Source: Anniella stebbinsi
Taxonomy: Eukaryota > Chordata > Lepidosauria > Squamata > Anniellidae
Assembly: GCA_029215795.1 (NCBI GenBank)
Contig: JARDYH010000007.1
Coordinates: 68,626,763-68,690,762 of the forward strand
Reading direction: 5' to 3'
DNA: 64,000 nt
The notes beneath the pieces were generated by a model. That model saw only the letters and a list, made by a program, of their open reading frames with translations. It made no database searches and was not told the DNA's origin. This document shows, piece by piece, positions 1 to 11,497 of the stretch. The translations under genes were made by a program, and so were the position numbers. The first letter of the stretch is position 1; each line of letters opens with the position of its first letter.

Positions 1-333
1 TGGTGGGGGTTTCAGGCCAGCAGCATCGGGGGGGGGGGACGCATTTCCCAGCCTGACACCAAAACCTTCATAGGCTCAATAGCAGGATGGCGCCATTTCT
101 CCCCCCATGAGATTGCAGGAGTTGAGTTGGAGGGTGGGGAGGAACTGCTTCCGGCTCCTGTTTTTCTCCTTCAGCAGAATGTGACTTGAATTCTTGCAGG
201 TGTCTGGCACTGTACCAAATGGTGTTCTGCAGGCGACTGCTGTTGTACTGTGGGGGTGGGCTGCCGAAATAGCAAAAGCCTTTATTATTGTAAATAATAC
301 ATTGCAATAACGTTTGCTTTATTTTTCTCATAG
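1..333 (+). other. SELENOW intron 1 (right part)
   Basis: No coding sequence is visible here. The stretch ends in a pyrimidine-rich acceptor (TTTATTTTTCTCATAG) that abuts the selenocysteine exon. The first SELENOW exon, which should encode the start codon and end in the first two bases (TG) of the redox cysteine codon, must lie left of the window. Confidence 0.7.
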
Positions 334-2420
334 TGGGACCTGAGGATACAGTCCCAAGGTAAGCTGATTCTTCTGCCTGACTCATAGTAAAAATATTCAG
401 CATCCCGGTCTGTAGCCTGGTTTGAACGAACCCAAGTGACGTGTCGGATGTGGCAACTGATTTGATGGCCTTGCAACAACAAAGCCCGTTAGTGCAGTAG
501 TCGAGCAACATTTGCCACAAGTCCCCTTCAAAAATCTGAATCACGGATCCAGGGAGAAGATGAACAGCTGTCCATGCTTCTTTCGGGAGAGCCTTTATTT
601 CTCTAATAACCACGGCTGTGTTTGGCTGTTTCTGAACTCTGAAGCTAACTCCTCCTTCCCTGTTTTTCTCGCTTGTAGTATCAGCGGCTCAAGAAGGAAC
701 TCGAAAATGAGTTTCCGGGCAAGCTGGACATTGTGAGTTTATTCAGTTGCTATTGGCTTAAGTCTTCTTGCTTTGCTGCAATCGCATGTGATTCTTGAAC
801 AAATGAAGAACTGTGGCGTTGCTGCAGGCAGGAGGGAAGGAATTAGATATGTAAGGTGCCCTGTAGTATGGAATACAAGACACAGGGTGGGATTACACAA
901 TCACCAAGGGAAAATAAGCTCTGGTTGGGAGCCACATGATCACCATAATTACCATCATCAGGCGCAGGTTGGCTTGACATCTGAACCCAATTCGGGTGGG
1001 TGGCTGGGGTGGTTTAGAAACAACCCTAGAATAAGCCATTGGTTTCAGGGTGGTTTGTAATTATGCTAATTAGGCAGCTCACAACCAGCATTGGTGGGCA
1101 GAGAAAATAAGGGTGCAAGGCTGGTGAGCATCCAAGAAGAACACAAAGAAGGGAGAATAGTCTCAAAATGCAATAAATGAATATACTGGAGGGAAGGCCT
1201 GATGCGTTTCGACCTCTTTTTATTAGACAATCTGTTGTAAATAATTTCTGGAGACATTGTTCCAACCCTCTACAGAAGGCCTAATAGAAAGCAAGAGGTA
1301 GAAACACATCAGGCTTTCCCCCCAAAACCATCCCCTGCAACTTGAAGACCCAGGGTAGTGTAGCGTCTGTTCTAAAGTGCACCTTTGGTTCCTGCAGCGC
1401 AGCCAGAAGGCTCAGCAAATCTGGTCATTGTTCTGTGAATTGAATTACCTGCCCCCATCCCAGCCCTGGAACATAGAGTCCTGCTGCATTATACCAGGTC
1501 ACACTACTTGTCCATCTACCCCAATATTGTGAACTCTGACTGGCAGTATTTCCTGTCACTTGTTACCTGATTCTTCTAATTGAAAATGCAAAGCAAGCTC
1601 TCCTGTCACTGACCTATGGCCTGCAGGTGACGGCCAGGGCAACATGGTGGATGCATTTGTGATTGGGAGACTGAGGAGATGAGGCATGCACCGTCTCTTA
1701 CTGATGGTGGTATTCAGAAATACTTGAAGGGGTGGGGACGTCCTCCATGCTTGCTTCTAATGAGGATTCAAAATGTGGAATGGCTTCTCAAGGTGACTTC
1801 CCCCATTTTCCCTCTTTCCACCCAGAGTGGTGAAGGGACTCCTCAGGTCACAGGATGGTTTGAAGTAACAGTGGCAGGGAAGCTGGTGCACTCCAAAAAG
1901 GTAAGTAGCCCTACAGCATCTCTCCTCTCTAGGAAGCGTTGGGCAGCAAGACACTGAATGGCCGGGTTGTTGTGAGCGCAGCTGTGCAAGTTAAATGTGT
2001 GGGTGGGGTTACTCTAAGACACTAGGGACACACCATTTGGCAGCCTTACATGATGTGTGCATCTTTCTGGGCTCTACGGCTTCCGACAACTGGGGGACCG
2101 GGGTGGGAAATGCATGTAAAATTCCTTACGTTAAAACAACAACAACCTCCCTACACCAATACATTTGCATATTGCCCAGGGGTGGGGATTGGGCTTTCAC
2201 TTTTCTCCCTGACACTCTAGCTAAGATCTAGGGAGTCTTATGGGGGAAGATCTAAAAGGTGCAGCCTCTCCCCATCTCCACGCCCTGAAGTGGTACAGTT
2301 GAGCAAGAATGCAGCTTCTAAACTCCTCTTCTTCCTTTCATCTAGAACGGAGATGGGTTCGTGGATGATGCCGCCAAGCTACGCAAGATAGTCATGGCCA
2401 TCAAAGCAGCCTTGGCGTAA
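334..2420 (+). CDS. SELENOW: selenoprotein W, partial (exons 2-5; start codon outside the window)
   Basis: SELENOW is a small cytosolic thioredoxin-fold selenoprotein with a Cys-x-x-Sec redox motif, abundant in muscle and brain. Coding exons are 334-358, 679-732, 1826-1900 and 2346-2420, each flanked by AG and GT (donors GTAAGC, GTGAGT, GTAAGT). T334 completes the redox Cys codon; then follow Gly, Thr and TGA (341-343) read as Sec, giving C-G-T-U-G-Y. Exon 3 reads [18 protein letters not shown], exon 4 starts [16 protein letters not shown] and exon 5 starts [16 protein letters not shown], all close to known SELENOW. The SECIS hairpin downstream supports UGA recoding. Ordinary ORF callers would end the protein at 341. 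TAA 2418-2420 is taken as the stop. It lies inside a GTAAGG donor-like string at 2417, so an alternative C-terminus reading into the next exon cannot be excluded. Confidence 0.93.
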
Positions 2421-3076
2421 GGATGGCTTTAAGAATGCACCAACACCACAGTGGGTAGCAGAGGTAAAAGTAGACTGTAAATATCCCTAATTGTAAAATA
2501 TTTGTTGTCAAGACCCCTGCATCCAGTGGGGCCCCTCTTTTATCCAAAGACTTCCAAGAACATTGTTTTGCCTCCTCTCAGTAGATCCTCACATCATATT
2601 TAGGTCCATCTAGTGGTGGATCTGCTTACTACACTGGCTCTGAGAATGTCCATATGGTAATACCAAATGGCTTTGTACATCCGATACAAATCTAAATCTT
2701 AAATGGGCTAGAAGAAACATTTTTTTGAAAAAAGCTTTTATCCTGGCTCTGACAAATACTATGAAGCTCCAAGGCAATTTAGTTTCATATGCAAAACTGG
2801 TCACAAAAATCATTTGGCTAGATTCTGACACGTGTGAAATGTTTCTACGTGCTGCAACTAGTCTACTTCTGCAGCTACTCTACTTCTGCAATGGGGTATA
2901 CTCTCTTGCGGGTCAGACGTTGTTCTTTAAACATTTGTTCTACTTGGTTGTGTGTGTGCGTACGCACACCCTTAGCAAAGCAACAGCTGTCTTGCCCTTC
3001 CAGTGTCAAAGTCTTGTAACAACTCGTCTCTTTCTTGTTTGATAGCTTAAAGAAAAATCTGTTTTGTTCACCTTGG

Positions 3077-3150
3077 CCGAGCGCTTGATGACGGGAGCCG
3101 CTGAAATGTCAACTGACGCGTGGCAGTTCCCCGAAAACCCCTTGCGTAGG
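3077..3150 (+). promoter_or_regulatory. SELENOW: SECIS element, form II, of SELENOW
   Basis: The 5' core ATGA is at 3088-3091 and the 3' core GA at 3133-3134. Helix II pairs GGGA with TCCC and GCCGC with GTGGC. The apical part has the unpaired AAA (3104-3106), then a mini-stem GTCA/TGAC over a two-base loop, which is the form II layout. The hairpin recruits SBP2 and the Sec-specific elongation factor to recode the UGA at 341. Pairing was traced by eye, and helix I below the core is only loosely paired. Confidence 0.82.
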
Positions 3151-3664
3151 ATGTCAGTTTGAACAAAGCCTGATGGGAGAATTTGAGCTCTGGAAATTGA
3201 CACCCGTGTGCCGAATTGAGCTTGATGCTAAAGCTGCAACTCCTCACACCTTGGTGTTGTGCATTCAGTGTGCGCTGCATGTATTCTTGGCTTTCTTTAT
3301 AGTTCTGGTTTTAATATTTGATATTAATGGCAGTAACTCTAATCTGGGGTTGTCGTGGAGGATGGGAATAGTGGGACACACACCCTGCCCCCCCTTTTCT
3401 TGACTCATAAGTTATGGAATGCTCTTGAATGCCATCAGCTTTCATGACAAAAATAAATAAATGCTTCCACTATGTGACGGAGTCCAATTCAAAAAAATCT
3501 TGCCTTCTAATTAACAAATTTTAGAATACTAAAACTTATAACTTGAGAATGCTCTTTTTCTCTTCCCACCCCTCTTAATTGTTACGTTGCAGCAGTCTCT
3601 GGCTCCGCTGTTCCCACTTCAGACTACTTTGTTGAACGTTTGCTGTCGAAACCAGTGAGCATCT

Positions 3665-3670
3665 AATAAA
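3665..3670 (+). terminator. SELENOW: poly(A) signal, probable SELENOW 3' end
   Basis: AATAAA is followed 15-35 bases later by GT-rich DNA (GATGTTGTAGTCTGTGTG), a good cleavage context. Two overlapping AATAAA copies at 3452 and 3456 are alternative, proximal signals. Confidence 0.6.
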
Positions 3671-3699
3671 ATACTTCTTTCAAGATGTTGTAGTCTGTG

Positions 3700-4660
3700 T
3701 GAAAACACTGGATCTCTTGCATATTGTGGTTACTATACAGAATTGAGTGAGGCGTAGCCCATTATCGTCTTGCACCAGTGTTTTAGCTTTTGTTGAAGCT
3801 GGGGCTTCTCATTGTCTTCCCAGGTTCTGCCTGAACAGGATCTTAAGCCACTGTTTATACGTGACACTCATACTAAAAGTTCAAGATTTCTCTGTACTCC
3901 CTATGTCTGTACCTCTTTCTGTGTGAGGTTTGATGTTTCCTATCTTTCTCTAGTCTACATACTTCTGTTAGAAATGAGAGCCACGTTCAAGGGACTGTTC
4001 ACTTAGTGATGGTCCATCTCAGCCCAACTTCCCTGAAAGGGTTGCTGGGATGAAGAAAACTAAAACAAATATATATTCCTCTTTTTCTTCCCCATCCCAC
4101 ACTTTTAAAGGTATTCTAATCTGCAGTAATGTGTGTAAGTGACATACAGCCTAAAAAACCCTTAAATTGTATTTATAAGTGGGATTAAGGGGATGTGGTT
4201 TGCCACCTTGTTGCAAGACAGAGAGTGGAGCCTCCTGTCTGGAATCCCTGTTGGATAAAATCAGCAGTCCTGAGTTAGGAGGAGCGTGAAGGACGGGCAA
4301 GAAGGGTTCTAGCGTGTGTTTTGTTGCCTTCATCTTGTATGGAGCATTTAAGCTGATTTGCAGGTACAAAAGAAATAAAACATGGTTTAACTAAAATTCT
4401 TCATTGTAAAAGGAACTAGTCAGCTTGGGTGTAAGCTTTAGCTCACAATTTGTAGCTATTATAAAATGCTTAACGGATCAATCTCAAGTTTAAATACCAA
4501 ACAAGAGTCCTTGGGTACCCTCCTGTGAGGCTTAAGTGAAGCACTGGCCTGTGGTTGGCATGCCAACAGGATGCCATCACTTGGGAATTAAGCGGCTTAC
4601 AAAGCAGCAGTTGGTTTTTCTTTCAGAGCCACTTAATTGAAGTTGCTTTTGTTCCACTTT
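3700..4660. other. intergenic flank downstream of SELENOW
   Basis: No gene or recognisable repeat is seen. A further AATAAA at 4374 could serve a longer transcript but has no supporting context. Confidence 0.4.
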
Positions 4661-4667
4661 ACACAAG

Positions 4668-4912
4668 GATTTATTTATTACATTTTATACTGCCCAATAG
4701 CTGAGGCTCTCTAGACAGTTCACAATTAAAATGATAAAATCGAGCAGATGAAGACATAATGTAAAGCTTTAAAAGTTTTTAAATGCCATATAAAACCAAA
4801 ATAAACCTAGAAGAAGTTACAGCCAAGGGAAAGCTTGTGCGAAAAGATATTTTTTCAGAGATGTGTTTAAAAGATGTTACATTTTCCGCCTCCCAATGGG
4901 GTTGAGGAAGGG
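4668..4912 (-). repeat. LINE 3' end (squamate L2/CR1-like), fragment
   Basis: Reverse-strand tail of a LINE: TTTATTTATTACATTTTATACTGCC followed by a GCTGAGGCTCTCTAGACAGTT-like stretch, the mirror of the usual AAACCGCCCAGAGAGCTTC...ATAAATAAA tail seen at 42540-42600. Confidence 0.6.
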
Positions 4913-4944
4913 TTGGCTTTCCTCTGATTACATATAGTATCCAC

Positions 4945-5480
4945 ATTTATTTATTTATTTATTTATTACATTTCTATACCGCCCCATAGCTGAAGCTGTC
5001 TGGGCGGTTTATAAAAATTAAAAGATTGAACATTAAAAAGTCAATATACAAAATTTAAAAACATAAAACAGCTGATATTTAATACATTTTAAACTTTTAA
5101 GCCTGGCTAAAAATTCAGTTAAAAACCTCAACGTGAGCTTTAAAATGCCTGGGAGAAAAGAACAGTTTTGACCTGGCGCCGAAAAGATAACACTGTTGGC
5201 GCCAGGCAGGCCTCATTGAGGAGATCATTCCATAATTGGGGGGCCACTATAGAGAAGGCCCTCTCCCTTGTTGCTGTCCTCCGAGCTTCCCTCGGAGTAG
5301 GCACCCGGAGGAGGACCTTAGATGTTGAGCATAGTGCATGGGTAGGTTCATGTCGGGAGAGGCGTTCCGTCAGGTATTGTGGTCCTAAGATGTGTAAGGT
5401 TTGAAACTGTCTCTTTGCAAGGGAGTAAAGTGCAGCTCTTAGCAGTTTTCTGAGGCAAGGAGATGGCAGTGCCAAGAACT
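4945..5480 (-). repeat. LINE 3' end with decayed reverse-transcriptase C-terminus
   Basis: The tail begins with (TTTA)n and the ACCGCCC-type end. Read on the minus strand, a fragment at 5475-5140 contains AFSIVAPQLWNDLLNEA, the alanine-proline-tryptophan C-terminal motif of L2/CR1-class LINE ORF2. Closely related copies lie at 11498-12125 (minus) and 42130-42600 (plus). Confidence 0.75.
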
Positions 5481-5877
5481 AATTAATTTAATTTAGGATG
5501 TGCTATATATTGTAATGAGTTCAAAGAAGGCATATTCCCTGTTCAGAAAGCACTGAAAAGACAGAGCTTTTCATCACGAGTATGAAACAGAAGGATTATG
5601 TGAGAAGGGTGGGGGGCTAATTTAAAGCATAGAAAGAAGTTGTTCTAGGGCTTCAATGGTGGAGTTTAGAAGTAATGGAAGCAAAGTAGCTACCATAGAG
5701 TACACCTTTACTATAGGTAGTTCAGAGGCGATTGTATGTACAATTTATTCACCATGATCTGCACAGAGAGCTGTACTTATTTTATCTTGCTCTTCCTGTG
5801 TGATCACCTTCACAAGTATATCTAAGCAAGAAAAAGCAGAAACTAGCTGCGTTTTGAATTCTACCTGCTTAAGGTTT

Positions 5878-6013
5878 CATAGAATCATAGAATAGTAGAG
5901 TTGGAAGGGGCCTATGAGGCCATCAAGTCCAACCCCCTGCTCAATGCAGGAATCCACCTTAAAGCATCCCTGACAGATGGCTGTGCAGCTGCCTCTTGAA
6001 GGCCTCTAGTGTT
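5878..6013 (-). repeat. CR1 LINE 3' end
   Basis: Begins with the reverse complement of the CR1 terminal repeat (ATAGAATCATAGAATAG) and continues with GAGTTGGAAGGGGCCTATGAGG in the minus orientation. Full-sense copies are at 32250, 33834, 53315 and 63760. Confidence 0.88.
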
Positions 6014-7390
6014 GCTTAAATGTTTCCATATATCTGGACTTGCAGAAAGTGGTCTCATACAAGCATTACTCGCCCTAGTTCAAAGCTCCAAAGCCCAATA
6101 CTTCAGGTGCTGCTTACTCCTAAAAGAAAAGAGCTCTCAGGATTCTTAGGAGGTACACTTTGTTATCCATGTTCTTGTAAGGCAATTGTGTTTGTGTATT
6201 CCTATAAGCAAAAATGAAATGTGTTTCCAGTAGTCTGCTACAAAAGTCGGAGAAATGATATGGAGATTAATCCTTGAGCTTGCAAGCCAAGCCGAAAGGA
6301 ATTTCTGCTGCTTGTATAGCTGATCTGCTGCTGCTCCACAATGAATAGCTAACATCCAGCAGAGACATTAAAGTAGCTCTTACATTACACAATTTGTAAC
6401 TGTTCCCTTCCCCCATCCCACAAGTGACTGGGAAAATTATGTTAGAACTAGAGATTGTGGGAGGCTGACAACTAGTCCCAGATCCATCTGGGACTAGATG
6501 GTGCTACAGGAAAGTCACTTAAAACAACCCTACAGTCCCTGGGTGAGCATCGGAGAACCCATTCCAAGGTCAGAGACAACACTGACCTCAGAAGGGGAAG
6601 GAGACCCACCCCTTTGCAGGTGGTGCAGAGACTCCACCACTGACCTCGAGGTCAAAAAATCAACCTCCGAGAGGGGGAAAGGGGAGCATTTATCCTGAGC
6701 CTCCTCCAGCCTTCCCTCTCCCTCTGAAGTGCCCTCGCTAGCACAAAATTCAAAAGAGCAAAGGGTGTGGAGGCAATGATCACCTCGGCTGCTTCTCTTG
6801 CCTGCTAGCTTCAGCCCAGTAGGGCACAGAAATCTCGGAAGCCTCTGAGGTTGAGAGCTTCTGAGCAGCAACGACGCAATCCATAGGATTGTGCCTCAAA
6901 TTTTCCTCCCAACTCTTAAGAAAGGATCCTCTATAGGTTAGCCCTTCTAACAAGTTAGCTCTCTTGATCTTATAATATACAACAAATGAGGTACAACCTG
7001 CAAAGTGGTACCTGCAGAAAAGAATTAAGTTTAGTGTTAGGAGCAATATAAGTGCAGACCTACAACCGAACTCTGGTGCATCCCTAGGACCTTACGGGAT
7101 TGCTCCTTTTCAAATTCCATGTAGTCTGGAACAGGGGCTTTATAGTGTTGTTCGGGGTGGGTGGGTTACCCTTCTGAAATATGCCCCTGCTGGCCTTCAG
7201 GGAAGGGAGTTCTCTAACCTCACAGCACATATCCCCCTGACCCTAATCGCACTAAAAGCTGTTAGGGGCTTGAGCATGCCAATTTCCTCTTCACCCTCCG
7301 AACTGGCACACAATGGGCATGCAGACATCTTGTCTGGCAATTTGTGAAGACGGTTTCACGGAATTCCAGTCTCCAAATGTCACAGATGCC
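6014..7390. other. intergenic, unassigned
   Basis: No gene recognised. The 6500-7290 part could be the continuation of the minus-strand LINE at 7400-8180, but no conserved motif was found in it. Confidence 0.35.
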
Positions 7391-7399
7391 ACAATTAAC

Positions 7400-8180
7400 A
7401 CAGAGTCTCTGCTGAATCAGATACGCATGACCTTAAAAGTATTTTACGAACTAGCCACCATGGGCCCATCTGAGGGCTCGTTCCCACCCTTGTGGAAGCC
7501 AAGATCTAACAAGCTTCTTAATACTTGAAACAGCTCCTTTGGCTGACATGTGAGTGGCAGAGACGTCGCTGCCCCGAAGTAGGCCATACAATAGGCACTA
7601 GTCTTTGTACAGTCAAATGTGTCATCAGTGGTTCTCCATTGTCGCTCCAGTAATCATCCCTGCTGTTTCGCTGCAACAAGCTCATCAAAAACCATGAAGC
7701 TGAAGGCATTGGGGGCAGTGTCAGTCATCTGGGGCATTTCCCCACCTTAAACGTCTACAAGGTATTTGGCAGGATCCTGTTATCACGGTCACCATGGGAC
7801 TCCTACCCCAGAATGGGAGAACTGTTGGCCAAGGATGGAACATTTCATTAGGCTTCACATCCCTGCAGAAGTTAGAAGTCCCAGCAACTCTAAACCCTAT
7901 CGGACAGTGATCTATCCACATCGAAGGAGTTATATCAAATTCTTGTCATCCACACAAGTCGCCCAGGAATAAAAAGCATGTCAAGAATGTGTCCTGTACC
8001 ATGAGTAGAACTGATAGAAACTGAGACAGACCCATAGCTGTCATGGAAGCCACAAATCCATAACCCATTTCAACTGAAGGGGTCTAGATGGGTGTTAAAA
8101 TTCCCCAGAACAAGTAATCCAAAACCACCTGAAAGACCAGCACTGCCAGAGAAACTGCTGGGCAGCAGGGTAGATGAAGA
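7400..8180 (-). repeat. decayed LINE ORF2, endonuclease domain remnant
   Basis: Reading the minus strand from about 8110 down gives LVLGNFNTHLD followed by GTGHILDMLFIPG. These correspond to the GDFN and H-x-TLDL motifs of the AP-endonuclease domain of L2/CR1-class LINEs. The frame is broken by stops and shifts, so it is a dead copy. Confidence 0.65.
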
Positions 8181-8414
8181 ACAAGCAATCCCAGTTTTTA
8201 CTTCGTAAGAAAGCACACTTGATTAATTAATGTAAAAAAAAATATCATGCCTCATTTCCTCTGTAAATAATAGTTAACAGAGCAGCACCCTCTTATTTGC
8301 TTACTACCTTTAGATCCATCACAGAGTTGCCTGCCACACTATAAAGAACTGTTTGCTGTGTAGTGTGAATATGTTTAATCAGAAAAAGTCCCTCTGACTC
8401 CCTAGTAAATTGAC

Positions 8415-8670
8415 TTGGGATTTATTATATATTGGCAATATTTATATACAGCTTCTCATTTGAAACAAATCCTGAAGCGGTTTACAAAAGAATAAAAACA
8501 AATAAAAACCACACAACATACAAAACATCATGCGGCTGGTACAAAAATCGCTCATGGCTGTGGGCAAGCCAAAGTAAACAGGTATGCTTTCAATACACAC
8601 ATAAAACGCAACAGTGTTGAGGCCTGATGTACTTCACAGGGCAGGTGCCACTGTAAAGAAGGCCTATCTC
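8415..8670 (-). repeat. LINE 3' end fragment
   Basis: Degenerate copy of the same LINE tail (TTTATTATATATTGG ... AAGCGGTTTACAAAAG, then AAAACAAATAAAAACC), minus orientation. Confidence 0.5.
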
Positions 8671-8689
8671 CGTTTCACACAAAGCCATT

Positions 8690-8915
8690 GCAACCTGATC
8701 CTATCCAAGTTTACTTAGAAATGCCCCATAGTTACTTTGGCAAAGGCTGCAACTGCCAGGAATAAAGGTTGAGTAGTCACCATTACTTAGTATTGATATA
8801 AAGTGTTTGAAAAAGTGCACACTGTAGGTAGGGTATGAGAGTGAGACTTAAGTCCTAAAAACACTTGCTAGGAAATCAGGCCCAGTGGACTTATTTCTGA
8901 GGAAACATGCTTAGC
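8690..8915. repeat. two fragments of a short palindromic repeat (CAATCCTATGCA/TTACTCAGAAGTAAG type)
   Basis: CCTGATCCTATCCAAGTTTACTTAGAAATG at 8693 onward and CAGGCCCAGTGGACTTATTTCTGAG at 8876 onward resemble the left and right halves of the better copy at 12389-12479. Confidence 0.45.
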
Positions 8916-9689
8916 TGTAAATGTTTTGAATTGTAGTTCGCTAGTAAAATCCATAGTGCATATGAGTTTTTGTTAACTCATCCAAGCATGGTATGGTCCG
9001 TTTAAGATTTCATTAGTCTGGAAATTGTGGTAAGCTCCCATAAACGATTTACAAGAATATTGTGAGACCCGAGATCTGGCATGGTATGAGCTTGTAAAAT
9101 TGCGGACAGGGAGTTGTTTATATATGTGGTGAGAAGTAATATATATATATGCCTAATTCTGTGCAAATTGTCCTAAGGTTCTTGGTATGGTGTGTGCTTT
9201 TCTTCTTACAAAGTATGAAAGGTGGTAAGATTACTGTCACACAACTTTGACAGAACAATGCGCTAAGAACCCATTTGACAGTGAGGAGCTGGATATGACC
9301 CGGAGTTTGACACCGTATAAGCAATTTTGAGCACAGTCCTTGAATTCGTTGGATCATATTCCCAGGAAAGTGGCTACAGATAGGATGGTGGTGTTAATAA
9401 AAGGGCTTTTACATGTTATTTTAGAGGCGAAACTTGTGAGGCGACTGACATTTATTTGTGCACAGACTTGGGGAAAGAAACACACTCCCTTATTTGTACA
9501 CCAGCATCGATATTTTGTGTTTCTCTGGTTCTTGCCTCCCTCTGGAAGCAGGCAGAGAGGGCCAGGCTGGAGTGGAAACCACACAAGATGGCTTCTAAAC
9601 AGCCTGGTTCACCTCAACTGACCTGCCGTTTTTCCACCCATTCCCTCCCTCCCCCACCCCGCTTCAGCCCCGTTGCATGATGGTTAAAT

Positions 9690-10340
9690 AGCCTGGCCCT
9701 GGAACCCGCCATTTTCTGTTGGGGCTGGCGGGAAAAGCGGGAAGGGAGCGAAGAGCAGCGCGAGCGCCGCCGCGGGACGACCAACGGCTCTAACGGTCGC
9801 TGAAGCGCGAGGCATACACTCAGGTAACAAAAGAGCGCGAGGCGCCGTCGCCCTTCCGCGCCTGCCCCTCCCCGCGCTGCTGTTCGGTTGTGGGGTGGGG
9901 GGGAAGGGGGGGTGACAAGAAACCGAGGTCGTCTGAGGAGATGCATTTCGCCCCCCCACAACTAACATACACCAAGTCCCGCCTTCCGTCTGCATCCCGC
10001 CTCCTATTGGCTGAGAGGCTGGGGATTATGGCTGCTTCGCTGATAGGCTGGAATCGCGGGGGCGACTTGTAGGCGGATTGGTTAGGATCCGATGTCGATA
10101 ACCGGGGATCCCTTTGCGCGGTTCTGGACCCTCCCTTTTGCTATCCCGGGTTATGAACCAATTGGCCGATAGCGCGCTGGCCAGTCGGGAGGAAGGGTTC
10201 TGTGGCCCCGGGGGGGAGGGGTACTTTATCCCACCTGATCTTGAGGAGCCAATCGGAGAGTGCGTTCCCCGCAAAGGCTCTTGGGGCATGTAGTCTTTCT
10301 GTAACGTGGCGCCTAAAAGTGTCCCCAGGTGTTCTACCTT
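9690..10340 (+). promoter_or_regulatory. H3-3: CpG-rich promoter region of the H3.3 gene
   Basis: The only clearly GC- and CpG-rich block in the window. It holds a YY1-like CCGCCATTTT near 9705, two E2F-like runs GGCGGGAAAAGCGGGAA at about 9727-9743, and a set of CCAAT boxes in both orientations: ATTGG 10016 and 10077, CCAAT overlapping ATTGG 10158-10165, CCAAT 10249. The CCAAT cluster lies downstream of the first-exon donor at 9823, so it may serve a second start site within the 5' part of intron 1. Transcription start sites cannot be read directly. Confidence 0.75.
9700..9823 (+). other. H3-3: H3.3 noncoding exon 1 (probable)
   Basis: GC-rich sequence ends in a good donor, CACTCAG|GTAACA, at 9823. 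Known vertebrate H3.3 genes have a noncoding first exon in a CpG island and a long first intron, which fits. The 5' limit is a guess. An alternative first exon could end at CCCCAG|GTGTTC (10329). Confidence 0.6.
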
Positions 10341-10772
10341 AGCCAGCGGGATAGTTGTTGCTCCTAAGGGTCATCGCAGGCCGTAGATAACTGACGTGCT
10401 AACTGTTGAGGCAGCCATTCCCACCGTTCTTTCATTTATTGGGGGGGGGGCTACACACGCCCCCATCCCAACCCATTGGATGCTGTAATTCTGCCATCGG
10501 GAGGGGATTGAGGGCCGATGTTGCCATGGCAACTGTCTCTTCTGCTTTCCCCCATGATGAGAAGCCCTTTGCTTCTTAGGGCTGTCAAGATCACTGATCG
10601 TGCCGACAAAAAAAAAAACCCTTTTCACCCCGTCTCCTCATTTAGGTTTTCCAATAGCCTTAAAAGACAATGAATGTTATTTATTCAACTTCATAAGCGA
10701 AGGATAGGTGGTTTAAAGTCCTTTTGTGAGGTTTTTGTCTGCAAGTTACTCTGGTAATGCAAGTACAATTGC

Positions 10773-10856
10773 AGTACAGCCCTGGCTATGATTACTTGGA
10801 ACTAAGCCCCACTGAATTCGGTGCAAAGTAATCCCTACTCAGTGAGTCTAGGCCTG
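10773..10856. repeat. short palindromic repeat, AGTAAGTCCC type
   Basis: Degenerate copy (GATTACTTGGAACTAAGCCCCACTG ... AAAGTAATCCCTACTCAGTG) of the repeat at 12389-12479. Confidence 0.5.
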
Positions 10857-11497
10857 AGTATATCATTACTTTTAAAAGTATTTGAGGTTGTTGCCATGTT
10901 TTTTTTTACAGTGCATCCTCATGTCTCTCCTTAAAGCAGTTTCCCTACATGCATGCACACAGACACTACGCTTGAAGGAGAAATGTTGCCTTTTAGTGAC
11001 TGGTCTTAGGTTTTCCACCCCTCAGGGATATTTTATAAATTGGGAAAGTCATAATTATTTCAACATTTGCTGAGTGAACTGCCCTAAATATTTGTGTATT
11101 TTGACAACACATTTTCCCCCCCAGAAATGTTTTTCACAAACTAGAACCGTAAAAATAATAATTGTAAGATTGGTGTTAATGATTTTTTAAAATTTAGTTC
11201 GTTATTTTTCTGTATTAAAATTTGATATCTTGACATGTTTAAACTGGAGTTGTATGAAGGTTGTATGAAGGTTGTATGCTCTTACCCCCTTTTTATTAGA
11301 GGTTGTGTTTGAATCCAGAGTAGAATTGGATGTAGAACTTAGTTATAAGTAAGGAAAAGTGGCTCCTACATTACATATGCAAGTTGACACCAAATGTTAA
11401 AACACCAGTAATATTTCAGGATCAGATTCTAATACACAGTCATTAATCTGGACTAGAATTCTCACTTCATCCTTTTACCATGCTGATCATATGGTGG

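Larger units (their letters stand above)
3046..3690 (+). other. SELENOW: SELENOW terminal 3' UTR exon
   Basis: A pyrimidine-rich acceptor (CTCTTTCTTGTTTGATAG) ends at 3045, and the exon that follows carries the SECIS element and poly(A) signals. The matching donor is uncertain. GAGGTAAAAG at 2472 would leave the stop in the previous exon; GTAAGG at 2417 would make the first 43 bases of this exon coding. A 3' UTR intron fits the multi-exon SELENOW gene of other vertebrates. Confidence 0.65.

Noticed and set aside
222..262. ATGGTGTTCTGCAG... reading M-V-F-C-R-R-L-L-L-Y-C-G, similar to the SELENOW N-terminus
   Set aside because: No GT donor follows in the phase needed to join T334; the sequence after TACTG is TGGGGG. 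The resemblance is taken as chance.
68..613. 181-codon minus-strand ORF over SELENOW exon 2
   Set aside because: Antisense to a well-supported exon and introns, with no family resemblance.
9614..9995. minus-strand ORFs of 103-115 codons in the CpG region
   Set aside because: GC-rich DNA lowers stop frequency; Pro/Arg-rich products without motifs.
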